Source of the DNA: DAOUMU01 sp034409055
GTDB lineage: Bacteria; Chloroflexota; Anaerolineae; 4572-78; J111
Reading direction: 5' to 3'
Assembly (NCBI GenBank): GCA_034409055.1
Contig: DAOUMU010000276.1
Location: forward strand, 1 to 13,135
Length of the DNA: 13,135 bases
Every line of letters begins with the position of its first letter. Position 1 is the first letter of the stretch. Made by a program: the position numbers and the translations under genes. Below are positions 6,469-13,135 of the stretch, one piece after another. Below the pieces are notes generated by a model. It was given only the letters and a program-made list of their open reading frames with translations, searched no databases and was not told the origin of the DNA.

Positions 6469-7500
6469 TATATATTTAGAAAACCTTAATAAACCGGCCA
6501 CTGCAGCGGAGGCATTCCATCAGCATCTAAGATGAAGGCCCAGACCTCATCGGGGGCAATATCCTTATCAAGGCCAATCTCGAAATCTTCGTTGACGACA
6601 CTCCCATCCGGCGCGCTGGTGGTGAGTGTATATTGACCGGGAGGAAGATCGATTGAGGGGAGGTCTTCTGGAAATTCCGTAGATATTGGAACTGGGGTCA
6701 ACTCAAAATCTTGCTGATTAATGGTCGCCGTCAAATCAACCTCGGCAGCATTCACCAGCATAATCCGAGCCTGGCCAGTCGGGGGTAAGATTCCGGCTTC
6801 GGCGGCGGCGGTGGGGTCTTTGATGCTCAGTTCTACCGAAGTTTGACCGGCCAATTCCGGCGAAATCTCACCGCTATCAATCCGGAGATCAATGGACAGC
6901 TTTTGATCACCACTCTCAAAATAGAGGCGCGCTACGTCACCGTCCAGGCTGTGTTCGCTAAACTCCCAGCCTTGTCCGGGCAGTTCCGTTTCGTACAGCT
7001 CAACCAGTTTATCCACATCTGAGGGTGAGGAGAAGAATACCATTGAGGCAAATGGAGTATCCATTGTACTCAGATCGGCATAGTCGCTCGGTACCGGTAC
7101 CCCTTCCTCCTCAACCAGACTCAACGGGCCGGAGTCACTCGGCGTTGTCTCAGTCCCCGTCGAGGTTTTACCCTCTATGGTTGCCACCAGAGACGACGCC
7201 AAGCTCATATCTATAGTCACTTCAGTTATACCGGTATCGATAAAAGTAATGTCAATGAATAAAGCGTCCTCACCCTGATCAAACAGGACAAAGGCAAAGT
7301 TCTCATCCACCGCAGCAAAGTCCTCGTCTTCCTGCCAACCCTCGGCCGGCAGCGATTGACGATAGAATTCAACCACCGTTTCCACGTCAGAAGGGCTGGT
7401 ATAGGTAATTTCCGCAAGGTCGGCCTCATAGACAACATCCTGGGCATCGGCCGGAATGAGGAAATCGGGTATTTCTCCACCGGTGCTGTCGGCCATTGGC
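6469..7500. repeat. About 1.03-kb duplicated segment, copy 1
   Basis: This segment aligns with 9424-10455 at a constant offset of 2,955 bp without visible gaps. It covers the last roughly 340 codons of the 702-aa lipoprotein plus 17 bases after its stop. Similarity stops abruptly at 6468/9423 and falls off gradually past about 7500 into the DUF4352 part. It is a segmental duplication or a gene-conversion tract. Confidence 0.85.
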
Positions 7501-8594
7501 GGCGCTTCTGTTTCGGGTAAGGCTACGAAAGCCTTACCGGCCCCTAACTCTGCCGCGTCAATAACAAGGACAAGTTCCGTAGCGTCCACAGGCACCTGGA
7601 AATTTGTCCCTCCACGCACTTTCTCACCTGGCGCAACTCTGCCGGTATGGGACCCAAATGAGTCACCGGTATCATCAACTGCCCTAAAACCCAAACCTTC
7701 ATAGTAATAACTCTTCTCGGCAGGGTCTTTTATTGTCATTCGAAGCGAAAAAGCGTCGATTTTGGCAGATGGATGCCTATTTTCAATTGTAAACACTATC
7801 TTAAGAAATTTGTTACCTTCATCCGGCTTATAGCTAATTTCTGCTGGCGATGTCACTTCATTGACGACGAAAGAAAGGTTCCCCATTTCTATAATGTCAC
7901 CAACATTAAAGAGCTGCGGCTCAGTTTCACCGGCTATTTCTGCCCCGGTCTCCGTCGCGGCGCTGTCAGCCTCAAGGGCATAATTATGAAAGTCAATATG
8001 AACATCGCTCTGGCCGTTGAACTGGTGAAGGCTAAAGTTGACCACGAGATTATTTTGGAGAATACTGCAAGATTTTGAGGTATACTCGCCGACATCATCA
8101 AGACAATCGGTATCCAATCCCAGGTACTCAAAGGTGGGCCGGTAGAAATTGGCCACCGTCTCCATATCCCAGGCAACAACGTAGGTTAATTCCCCTCCGA
8201 TAATAAATTCGACTTCTTCCGCCTCGGGGGGGATGGGCCAGTCATCGATGGTAAAGGCTGAGGCATCAGGGCGGCTGTCCCCTGTGGTATCCTCCTCCTC
8301 GGCGATCGTTGCCTCTTCAGTTGGGGTCGGAGTTTCAGTCTCCTTCTCCTCGGCGGCCGTTGCCTCTTCGGTTGGGGTCGGAGTTTCAGTCTCCTTCTCC
8401 TCCACGGCCGGCCCTTCGGCGGTGGCCGTTGTCTCTTCAGTTGGGGCCGGGGTTTTAGTCCCCTTTTCAACGGCAGCCGTTACCGGTGGGGCCTCGCTTT
8501 CACTCTGGCCGCTACAGGCTGACAACCCCAAAACCAGAATGGGTAATAAGAGTAATGTCATCAAAGTTCGGTTTAATTTTTGGTGTTGCATCAT
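6486..8594 (-). CDS. 702-aa modular lipoprotein with DUF4352-like and GW-module domains
   Basis: Signal peptide with lipobox LSAC (Cys27) predicts a surface lipoprotein. An acidic Pro/Thr/Glu linker (about 35-110) follows. A divergent GW-type module (112-207) carries two Cys (164, 176) that could pair. A DUF4352-like domain (229-360) has FNVGDIIEMGNLSFVVNEV, FTIENRHPSAKIDAF and APGEKVRGGTNFQVP; this Ig-like fold is common in Gram-positive and Chloroflexota exported proteins. Two typical modules follow (374-472 with FYRQSLPAEGW; 490-592 with YETELPGQGW), then a C-terminal beta domain (602-702) ending WAFILDADGMPPLQWPVY. GGAG at 8599-8602 suits either of the two adjacent ATGs, at 8594 and 8591. 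It is the shorter paralogue of the gene at 9441-12353 and probably shares a transcript with the Coa1/TPR gene 41 bases downstream. No enzymatic motif is seen; ligand or partner binding is inferred. Confidence 0.87.
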   Translation of the reverse strand: MMQHQKLNRTLMTLLLLPILVLGLSACSGQSESEAPPVTAAVEKGTKTPAPTEETTATAEGPAVEEKETETPTPTEEATAAEEKETETPTPTEEATIAEEEDTTGDSRPDASAFTIDDWPIPPEAEEVEFIIGGELTYVVAWDMETVANFYRPTFEYLGLDTDCLDDVGEYTSKSCSILQNNLVVNFSLHQFNGQSDVHIDFHNYALEADSAATETGAEIAGETEPQLFNVGDIIEMGNLSFVVNEVTSPAEISYKPDEGNKFLKIVFTIENRHPSAKIDAFSLRMTIKDPAEKSYYYEGLGFRAVDDTGDSFGSHTGRVAPGEKVRGGTNFQVPVDATELVLVIDAAELGAGKAFVALPETEAPPMADSTGGEIPDFLIPADAQDVVYEADLAEITYTSPSDVETVVEFYRQSLPAEGWQEDEDFAAVDENFAFVLFDQGEDALFIDITFIDTGITEVTIDMSLASSLVATIEGKTSTGTETTPSDSGPLSLVEEEGVPVPSDYADLSTMDTPFASMVFFSSPSDVDKLVELYETELPGQGWEFSEHSLDGDVARLYFESGDQKLSIDLRIDSGEISPELAGQTSVELSIKDPTAAAEAGILPPTGQARIMLVNAAEVDLTATINQQDFELTPVPISTEFPEDLPSIDLPPGQYTLTTSAPDGSVVNEDFEIGLDKDIAPDEVWAFILDADGMPPLQWPVY
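8308..8409. repeat. Two 51-bp tandem repeats in the lipoprotein linker
   Basis: Units starting at 8308 and 8359 are nearly identical over 51 bp. They encode two copies of EEKETETPTPTEEAT on the minus strand. A third, diverged unit starts at 8428 after an 18-bp insertion. The 970-aa paralogue has only a single related stretch at this point, so the linker length differs by whole units. Confidence 0.85.
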
Positions 8595-8691
8595 TTTTCT
8601 CCATTTCTAACCGGTTGTGGATGAATATCCGCAACCATCCACCACGTAACTCTCTCCTTGGCAAAACTATCTTCCTTAAGGGAGAATAATT

Positions 8692-9063
8692 GCCTGGCTC
8701 AAGAATGGCCATGTCCGGCTGATCAGGCTTGACGTAGACCTCGACCACTGCCCCGGCAGGATATCGCTCAAGCAGCGTATCGGGTTGGCCTCGCCCGCCG
8801 GGCTTGCCAAAGATATCGAAGCCAATTTGCTGTGAGGTATAGATTTGTCCGGCGACATCATAGCGGTAAACAAGCTCAAAGCGACGATCATCACCCACGA
8901 TCTTGATCTTTGATGACTCGACCATTCCCTGAGCGACCGGCTATGTCAAACTGGCATTGACCAGCATGATCTGACCGACAAGCCAAACCATCAGCCACAG
9001 ACCTCCGCCTAGAAAGACGATAACTCCTAAAATTCCGATTGTTGTATCAACAGCGCGTTTCAT
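8692..9063 (-). pseudogene. DUF3592-like membrane protein broken by a nonsense codon
   Basis: From ATG at 9063 the frame reads MKRAVDTTIGILGVIVFLGG and a membrane helix (about 9-33), then NASLT. A TAG follows at 8943-8941, codon 41. After it the same frame continues PVAQGMVESSKIKI, FELVYRYDVAGQIYTS, LLERYPAGAVVEVYVKP and ILEPG. This is the order expected for DUF3592: a helix, then a small beta domain with 'YxxxGxxYTS' and 'YPxGxxVxVYVxP'. The usual residue before 'PVAQG' is Trp, so TGG to TAG explains the lesion. Beyond ILEPG the frame runs on into the next gene to 8512, and no second membrane helix is seen, so the 3' end may also be altered. No clear ribosome site precedes the ATG. A start at the GTG or ATG after the stop would give a helix-less product. 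Confidence 0.72.
8834..8868. repeat. 35-bp exact repeat, copy 2 (within DUF3592 pseudogene)
   Basis: These bases are identical to 2429-2463 and encode YRYDVAGQIYTS on the minus strand. This is the more complete of the two DUF3592 copies. Confidence 0.85.
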
Positions 9064-9115
9064 TGGTTTTTCTGTAGTTTATATCATCCCTGTGATTTGC
9101 ATAAATGTAAATAAC

Positions 9116-9338
9116 TCATCTAACTCGAAAGGAATTGTGCAATATTCGTGGTGTGGACGATGATAAACTTGCAAGCGATTGTAAAGTCGTACCTATATCA
9201 AACCATACGTCGTCGCTCACTTGCCAGGTGAACTGGTATTGAGCCTCGTGCATCAGGTCTTGCATACTGCCCCACTCCTCGGCAGTAAGCCCCTCGGCTG
9301 GAACGGCCGCCGTTTGTCCTCTGATTTTGGATTTTCAT
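9116..9338 (-). pseudogene. 5' remnant of an unrecognised gene with an early frameshift
   Basis: An excellent ribosome site, AGGAGA (9346-9351), lies seven bases before ATG at 9338. That frame starts MKIQNQRT but then turns to low-quality sequence. One base over, 9316-9116 reads QTAAVPAEGLTAEEWGS, MQDLMHEAQYQFTWQ and VSDDVWFD before a TGA at 9118-9116. This frame has protein-like composition, but going upstream it hits a TGA within the ATGA of the start. A one-base indel within the first ten codons would join them. After VWFD the sequence loses character, so the 3' part is probably lost too. The 'EEW-MQDLM-EAQYQFTWQ' segment reminds me of N-termini of Chloroflexota exported or FG-GAP-type proteins, but I cannot confirm the family. 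Confidence 0.5.
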
Positions 9339-9375
9339 TTGATTTTCTCCTGAAAAAAACTTTCTTTTGTGGAGT

Positions 9376-9412
9376 AGGCTTTCCAGCCTGTTGTGAACGG
9401 ACTGGAAAGCCT
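9376..9412. terminator. Hairpin after the 970-aa lipoprotein gene
   Basis: AGGCTTTCCAG (9376-9386) and CTGGAAAGCCT (9402-9412) form a perfect 11-bp stem with a 15-base loop. It starts 29 bases after the minus-strand stop at 9441. On the minus strand a T7 run (9352-9360 region) follows about 15 bases later, rather far for a textbook intrinsic terminator. The same position after the 702-aa paralogue has no such hairpin, which agrees with read-through into the Coa1/TPR gene there. It may alternatively be a dispersed palindromic repeat. Confidence 0.55.
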
Positions 9413-9423
9413 GTTTTCTGGAA

Positions 9424-10455
9424 TATATATTTAGAAAGCCTTAATAAACCGGCCACTGCATCGGAGGCATTCCATCAGCATCTAAGATGAAGGCCCAGAC
9501 CTCATCGGGGGCAATCTCCTTATCAGAGCCAACCTCGAAATCTTCGTTGACGACAGTCCCATCCGGCATACTTATGGTCAGCGTGTACTGACCGGGAGGA
9601 AGATCGATAGATGGAGCATCTTTGGGAAATTCCGTAGACATTGGAATCGGGGTCAACTTAAACTCTTGTTGATTGACGGTCGCCGTCAGTTCAACCTCGG
9701 CCCCATTCATCAGCATAATCCGAGCCTGGCCGGGCGGGGGTAAGATTTCGGCTTCGGCGGCGGCGGCGGGGTCTTTGATACTCAGTTCTACCGAAGTTTG
9801 ACCGGCCAATTCCGGCGAAATTTCACCATCATTAACCCGGAGATCAATGGACAACTTTTGATCGTCACTCTCAAAATAGAGGCGAGCTACGTCACCGTCC
9901 AGGCTGTGTTCGCTAAACTCCCAGCCTTGCCCGGGCAGTTCCGTTTCGTACAGTTCAACCAGGGTATCCACATCTGAGGGTGAGGAGAAGAATACCATCG
10001 AGGCAAATGGAGTATCCATTGTACCCAGATTGGCATAGTCGCTCGGTACCGGAAAGCCTTCCTCCTCAACCAGACTCAACGGGCCGGAGTCACTCGGCGT
10101 TGTCTCAGTCCCCGTCGAGGTTTTACCCTCTATGGTTGCCACCAGAGACGACGCAAAACTCATATCTATAGTCACTTCAGTTATACCGGTATCGATAAAA
10201 GTAATGTCAATGTATAAAGTGTCCTCGCCCTGATCAAACTGGACAAAGGCAAAGTTCTCATCCACCGCGGAAGAGGCCTCATCTTCCTGCCAGCCCTCGG
10301 CCAGCAGCGATTGACGATAAAATTCAACCACCGTTTCCACGTCAGAAGGGCTGGTATAGGTGATGTCCCCAAAATCGGCGTCATAGACAACATCCTGGGC
10401 ATCGGCCGGAATGAGGAAATCGGGTATTTCTCCACCGGTGCTGCCGGCCATTGGC
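9424..10455. repeat. About 1.03-kb duplicated segment, copy 2
   Basis: This is the partner of 6469-7500 at a constant offset of 2,955 bp. It covers the C-terminal domain, the last two GW modules and 17 bases past the stop of the 970-aa lipoprotein. The shared tail beyond the stop codon shows that the duplication unit was DNA, not just a conserved domain. Confidence 0.85.
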
Positions 10456-12353
10456 GGCGTTTCTGTTTCGGGTAAGGCTATGGAAGCTTTACCGACCCCT
10501 AAACTTGCCATATCAATAACAAAGACAAGGTCCTCGGCCTCCACAGGGACCTGGAATTCCACCTCACCGCGCATTTGCTCACCTGGCGCAATTTGGCCAT
10601 TGTGTTGGACATCGGGATTATCAACTTCTCTAAGAGCGAGACTGTAAGCTTGATAACTATTGCCGTCATAGTCGTTTATTGATAAATCACTCAAAGAAAG
10701 ATAATAAGCATCGAGGGTGTCGGATGTATGCCTGTTTTCAATTATAAACACCAGCACAATAAATTTGTTGCCTTCAAATGGCGGAGAGTAGTTAATTTCT
10801 TCCGGTGATGTCACTTCAGTGACGGCGAAAGAAAGGTCTCCCATTTCTATCGTGTCGCCAACATTTGCCTCGATTGCCGTCGCGGCACCCCCTGTAGTTG
10901 CCACTAAGGATGGCGCGTAGCGTATGTTCACCGTGACTCTGGTTGGGGCGGAGACGTCCATAATTCTAAAATCGATAGATTCCTCACCCTGCTCAAACGT
11001 CATAATGACACCGACATCATTTGCTATGACGGAGGCCTCATCTACCTGCCAGCCCTCGGCCGACAACGACTGGCGATAAAAGTCTGCCACCGTTTCCGCA
11101 TCAGAAAGGGTGGTATAGGTAATTTCCCCAAGGTCAGCATCATAGGCCACATCCTGGGCCTCGTCTGGAATGGGGATAGCGGGTATTTCTCCACCGGTCG
11201 TTTGCGGTGTTTCTTCGGCCGGACTCGATGTGCCCGGGGTATTCAGTTCGGTTATCTCATCAGCCTCATAGTTGCGCAGCGTCGCCAATGTTTGGCCGTC
11301 GGACGGAATCAGGTCCAGCACTAAGGTATGGGGAGGCACGTTTTCGTTGCCAAAGAAAAGGGTGGCCCGCTCCGGCGTCATCATGCCGATACTGTCTATC
11401 ACTACCCAACCCAGGGCCGTCATTTCCTGGCTATAATAATCGAAGAGCGTTTCAAAATCAGCCGAGGTGGTGTAACTCAAACTTAAATTGAGTGGCATTT
11501 TTTCTAACTCAAGGCCGGCGGCATCGTCCGGTACGGGTAAATCCAGGGGCAAGAGGCTGACACTGTACTGGACCCCGGTTTTACCTCCTTGAGCCGGAGC
11601 CACGCCGACGGAGACCGACAACTCAAGCCCATTTTGTATCAGGGTGAAGCTCTGTCGCTCAGGATCGTCAGCCATGGCGGTATGGGGCCGGGTGTATTCA
11701 TGCCAACCCTGGGCCGCCAGTTCCCGGCGGGTAAAATCGGCCACAGTGGTTACATCGGTGGGAGAGAAGTAGCCCAGAGAGCTGGGGAAGTAATAAACAT
11801 CTTCGGCATCGGCCATTTGGGGCAGGGCGCGTAGATCGATATTACCGTGATTGGTTAGCGAAACCATTGTGGTATCCTCGCCCATACCGACCGATAGTGA
11901 CAGTTTAAAATCTTCTTTCATAAAGAAGAGCGAGGCAGAGGCCTTATCAATATGCCCCGCTTCAACGTCTTCCTGCCAGCCCTGGTCGGTCAAGGCAGTG
12001 CGGTACAGGTCAACCGCCGCATCCACCTCAATCGGGGCCTGGTAACGTAAAGACCCGGGCTCGGGTTGCCCCATCAGTTCGGCCCCATCCGGCAAAGGCA
12101 GGTCATGTAGGTCAATCATCTGGGTGGCTGCCATCACCGTGGTCGCTTCGCGTACTTCTATCGCCTCTTCGGGCCCTTCGGCTGTGGCCGTCGTCTCTTC
12201 AGTCTGGGCCGGAGCTTCAGCCCCCTTCTCTTCGGCAGTTGCGGCCGGGGGGGCCTCGCTTTCACTCTGACCGCCGCAGGCGGTCAATCCCAAAATCAGG
12301 ATGGGTACTAAAAGTAACATCAAAGTCCAGTTTAATTTTTGGCGTCGCATCAT
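9441..12353 (-). CDS. 970-aa modular lipoprotein with six GW modules and a DUF4352-like domain
   Basis: Signal peptide with lipobox LTAC (Cys26) predicts a surface lipoprotein, followed by an Ala/Glu/Thr/Pro linker (30-75). Six copies of one roughly 90-residue module follow. Each has a 'PxPDxAxxV' strand, a Tyr/Phe-rich helix ending in GW, and two or three strands. The GW helices are YRTALTDQGW (to 126), FTRRELAAQGW (217), YYSQEMTALGW (316), FYRQSLSAEGW (435), FYRQSLLAEGW (688) and YETELPGQGW (811). A DUF4352-like domain (495-628) with IENRHTSDTLDAY and APGEQMRGEVEFQVP lies between modules four and five. A C-terminal beta domain (871-970) ends GMPPMQWPVY. AAAGGAAAAAATG gives the ribosome site for ATG 12353 or the adjacent 12350. 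The gene is the longer paralogue of the one at 6486-8594. It is probably the first gene of its transcript, since a hairpin follows it. Function is unknown; architecture suggests binding. Confidence 0.88.
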   Translation of the reverse strand: MMRRQKLNWTLMLLLVPILILGLTACGGQSESEAPPAATAEEKGAEAPAQTEETTATAEGPEEAIEVREATTVMAATQMIDLHDLPLPDGAELMGQPEPGSLRYQAPIEVDAAVDLYRTALTDQGWQEDVEAGHIDKASASLFFMKEDFKLSLSVGMGEDTTMVSLTNHGNIDLRALPQMADAEDVYYFPSSLGYFSPTDVTTVADFTRRELAAQGWHEYTRPHTAMADDPERQSFTLIQNGLELSVSVGVAPAQGGKTGVQYSVSLLPLDLPVPDDAAGLELEKMPLNLSLSYTTSADFETLFDYYSQEMTALGWVVIDSIGMMTPERATLFFGNENVPPHTLVLDLIPSDGQTLATLRNYEADEITELNTPGTSSPAEETPQTTGGEIPAIPIPDEAQDVAYDADLGEITYTTLSDAETVADFYRQSLSAEGWQVDEASVIANDVGVIMTFEQGEESIDFRIMDVSAPTRVTVNIRYAPSLVATTGGAATAIEANVGDTIEMGDLSFAVTEVTSPEEINYSPPFEGNKFIVLVFIIENRHTSDTLDAYYLSLSDLSINDYDGNSYQAYSLALREVDNPDVQHNGQIAPGEQMRGEVEFQVPVEAEDLVFVIDMASLGVGKASIALPETETPPMAGSTGGEIPDFLIPADAQDVVYDADFGDITYTSPSDVETVVEFYRQSLLAEGWQEDEASSAVDENFAFVQFDQGEDTLYIDITFIDTGITEVTIDMSFASSLVATIEGKTSTGTETTPSDSGPLSLVEEEGFPVPSDYANLGTMDTPFASMVFFSSPSDVDTLVELYETELPGQGWEFSEHSLDGDVARLYFESDDQKLSIDLRVNDGEISPELAGQTSVELSIKDPAAAAEAEILPPPGQARIMLMNGAEVELTATVNQQEFKLTPIPMSTEFPKDAPSIDLPPGQYTLTISMPDGTVVNEDFEVGSDKEIAPDEVWAFILDADGMPPMQWPVY

Positions 12354-12484
12354 TTTTTCCTTTCGTAACTATAGTTTATAATAAGTATTCTTCTAGCTAA
12401 AGATTTCAAAAACCTTTAGGGTCTTCATTGAGAGTTATACCGGATTTAAAATTTGTCAGGCTTTCATTGCTTAACCTCCCGATC
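12354..12484. promoter_or_regulatory. Upstream region of the 970-aa lipoprotein gene
   Basis: This A+T-rich stretch separates two minus-strand genes and should hold the promoter of the large lipoprotein. On the minus strand TATTATAAA (about 12377-12385) is the best -10-like sequence, with TTGAAA about 20-23 bases upstream, so the spacing is too long to be convincing. A perfect 10-base palindrome, AACTATAGTT, lies next to it at about 12367-12376. The assignment is tentative. Confidence 0.25.
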
Positions 12485-12697
12485 TCAGTCGACTTCATCA
12501 TCAGCCAATTCTGCCTGCAATGAGACCAGCAGCGATTCTAAAGTGGCAAAGCCACGCCGCTGGTTGGTGCGCGGGTTCTGCAAACTAAATCGCCAAACCA
12601 TTATCTCTCGCCCGGCGTGAACACTACGCTCTTGCCAACAGCTTACTACATAGGATAGATAACGGGGCGTTTGTTTTGGGCTATCTTGACGCTTCAC
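12485..12697 (-). CDS. Small conserved protein with WRFSL-NPRT-RRGF signature
   Basis: I take GTG at 12697 as the start, giving 70 residues, MKRQDSPKQTPRYLSYVVSC onward. It has AGGTG about five bases upstream. The frame is open back to an ATG at 12838, but that 47-residue extension has poor composition and would overlap the divergent regulator gene. The body reads RYLSYVVSCWQER and then VWRFSLQNPRTNQRRGFATL before an acidic C-terminus, ELADDEVD. Small proteins with 'W-SL-NPRT--RRGFASLE' are frequent in Chloroflexota genomes, often near large BTAD/LuxR-type regulators or on their own. The function is unknown. It is divergent from such a regulator here, so the two may share control. Confidence 0.65.
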   Translation of the reverse strand: MKRQDSPKQTPRYLSYVVSCWQERSVHAGREIMVWRFSLQNPRTNQRRGFATLESLLVSLQAELADDEVD

Positions 12698-12794
12698 CTG
12701 GACACCTGATTGTGATATACTATGGTAGTAGCATATCAAATCATCGTTCCTGAAACGTGATTTTTTTGGGAAATTACCGTGAAAGTTGAAGCTA
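12698..12794. promoter_or_regulatory. Divergent intergenic region between the small protein and the BTAD-type regulator
   Basis: The 97 bases between the two divergent starts should contain both promoters. For the plus strand, TTGTGA (about 12710) and TATCAA (about 12734), 18 bases apart, match the -35 and -10 consensus at four of six positions each. No comparable pair is seen for the minus strand. Operators were not recognised. Confidence 0.3.
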
Positions 12795-13135
12795 ATGGCG
12801 GTAAAGTTAGAGTTATCCTTGCTGGGAACAATAGCCATTACCCTGAATGGAGAATCGGTCAGCGGACAGATCTCGGCTAAGTCCCAGGCGCTGCTATGTT
12901 ATTTAGCGGTCACGGGCTGCCCGCAGAGTCGGGAGAAGTTGGCCGGCTTATTATGGGCTGACAAGCCTGAAGCCAGTGCTAAGGCCAATCTGCGCAAGTC
13001 GCTGTCTAACCTGCGGCAGTTGGTTGGCAATGCGCTTTTCATCACCCGTCAAACCGTTGCCTTCAACCGGGATAGCGCCTACTGGCTGGATGTGGAGGTG
13101 TTTGAGTCTGCTTTGGCGGAGGATGATCCTGCCTC
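12795..13135 (+). CDS. SARP/BTAD-type transcriptional regulator, N-terminal part
   Basis: The 113 visible residues start MAVKLELSLLGTIAITLNGE and continue with ISAKSQALLCYLAVTG, SREKLAGLLWADKPEASAKA and NLRKSLSNLRQLVG, then end in AYWLDVEVFE. This is the winged-helix DNA-binding region plus the beginning of the bacterial transcriptional activation domain (BTAD) of SARP-type regulators. The hallmarks are 'LLGxxxVxLNG', 'K-xALLxYLA', 'LLWxDxPE' and 'NLRxxLxxLR'. In Chloroflexota such proteins are usually about 1,000 residues, with an AAA/NB-ARC-like ATPase and TPRs after the BTAD; that part lies beyond the window. The ATG at 12795 has only a weak site (GAAG at 12788-12791). It is the only intact plus-strand gene. 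Whether it controls the lipoprotein genes is unknown. Confidence 0.87.
   Translation, partial: MAVKLELSLLGTIAITLNGESVSGQISAKSQALLCYLAVTGCPQSREKLAGLLWADKPEASAKANLRKSLSNLRQLVGNALFITRQTVAFNRDSAYWLDVEVFESALAEDDPA

Noticed and set aside
8308..8463. Regular short repeats that might suggest a CRISPR array
   Set aside because: The units are contiguous, in frame and coding, with no unique spacers; they are a protein linker.
8233..8610. Plus-strand open frame rich in Val/Ser/Gly opposite the lipoprotein linker
   Set aside because: It is the antisense of the low-complexity Glu/Thr/Pro linker, so the long frame is a by-product of the repeats.
12698..12838. 47-residue N-terminal extension of the small WRFSL protein
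   Set aside because: The extension has poor composition and overlaps the divergent regulator. A GTG start at 12697 with a ribosome site is more plausible.

Overview
The window looks like chromosomal DNA of an uncultured-type bacterium, most likely Chloroflexota (Anaerolineae/Caldilineae-like). This placement is inference. It rests on a SARP/BTAD-type regulator start, lipoproteins with long Pro/Thr linkers, Coa1-like membrane proteins, a PQQ-type beta-propeller lipoprotein and a small WRFSL-NPRT-RRGF protein. No rRNA, tRNA or CRISPR array is visible.

Layout, left to right: (1) 1-475 holds the possible start of a minus-strand gene running off the left edge, then a plus-strand 3' fragment of an IS66-like transposase killed by an in-frame TAA. 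(2) 476-845 is decayed or non-coding. (3) 846-2480 holds, on the minus strand, a truncated PH-like membrane protein, an 18-codon TPR remnant, a Coa1 plus PsbP-like protein and a frameshifted DUF3592-like remnant. (4) 2481-4879 encodes a PQQ-propeller lipoprotein, preceded by a 16-codon leader ORF with its own strong ribosome site, and a Pro/Thr-linker lipoprotein. (5) 4880-5146 is non-coding and carries a 16-bp perfect inverted repeat. (6) 5147-12353 holds a double-Coa1/TPR membrane protein, two large paralogous lipoproteins (702 and 970 aa), and between those two a DUF3592 pseudogene and the 5' remnant of another gene. (7) 12485-13135 holds a small conserved protein divergent from a BTAD-type regulator that runs off the right edge.

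Almost every intact minus-strand product from 12353 down to 846 is predicted to be exported, either as a lipoprotein or as a protein with one N-terminal anchor and a large extracytoplasmic part. The genes are short-spaced on one strand, so part of the region (8594 to 5147 at least) is probably co-transcribed. No catalytic enzyme is recognisable. The domains present (Coa1-like, TPR, PQQ propeller, DUF4352, PsbP-like, a repeated GW-ended module) suggest binding or assembly roles at the cell surface.

The strongest theme is duplication and decay. The two big lipoproteins share about 1.03 kb at a constant offset of 2,955 bp. Two Coa1 genes share their 5' ends but have exchanged 3' domains. Linkers have expanded by 45-bp and 51-bp units, and at least four genes are broken by a nonsense codon, frameshift or truncation. 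The best candidate for something undescribed is the roughly 90-residue module ending each helix in a GW signature. It occurs six times in the 970-aa lipoprotein and two to three times in its paralogue.
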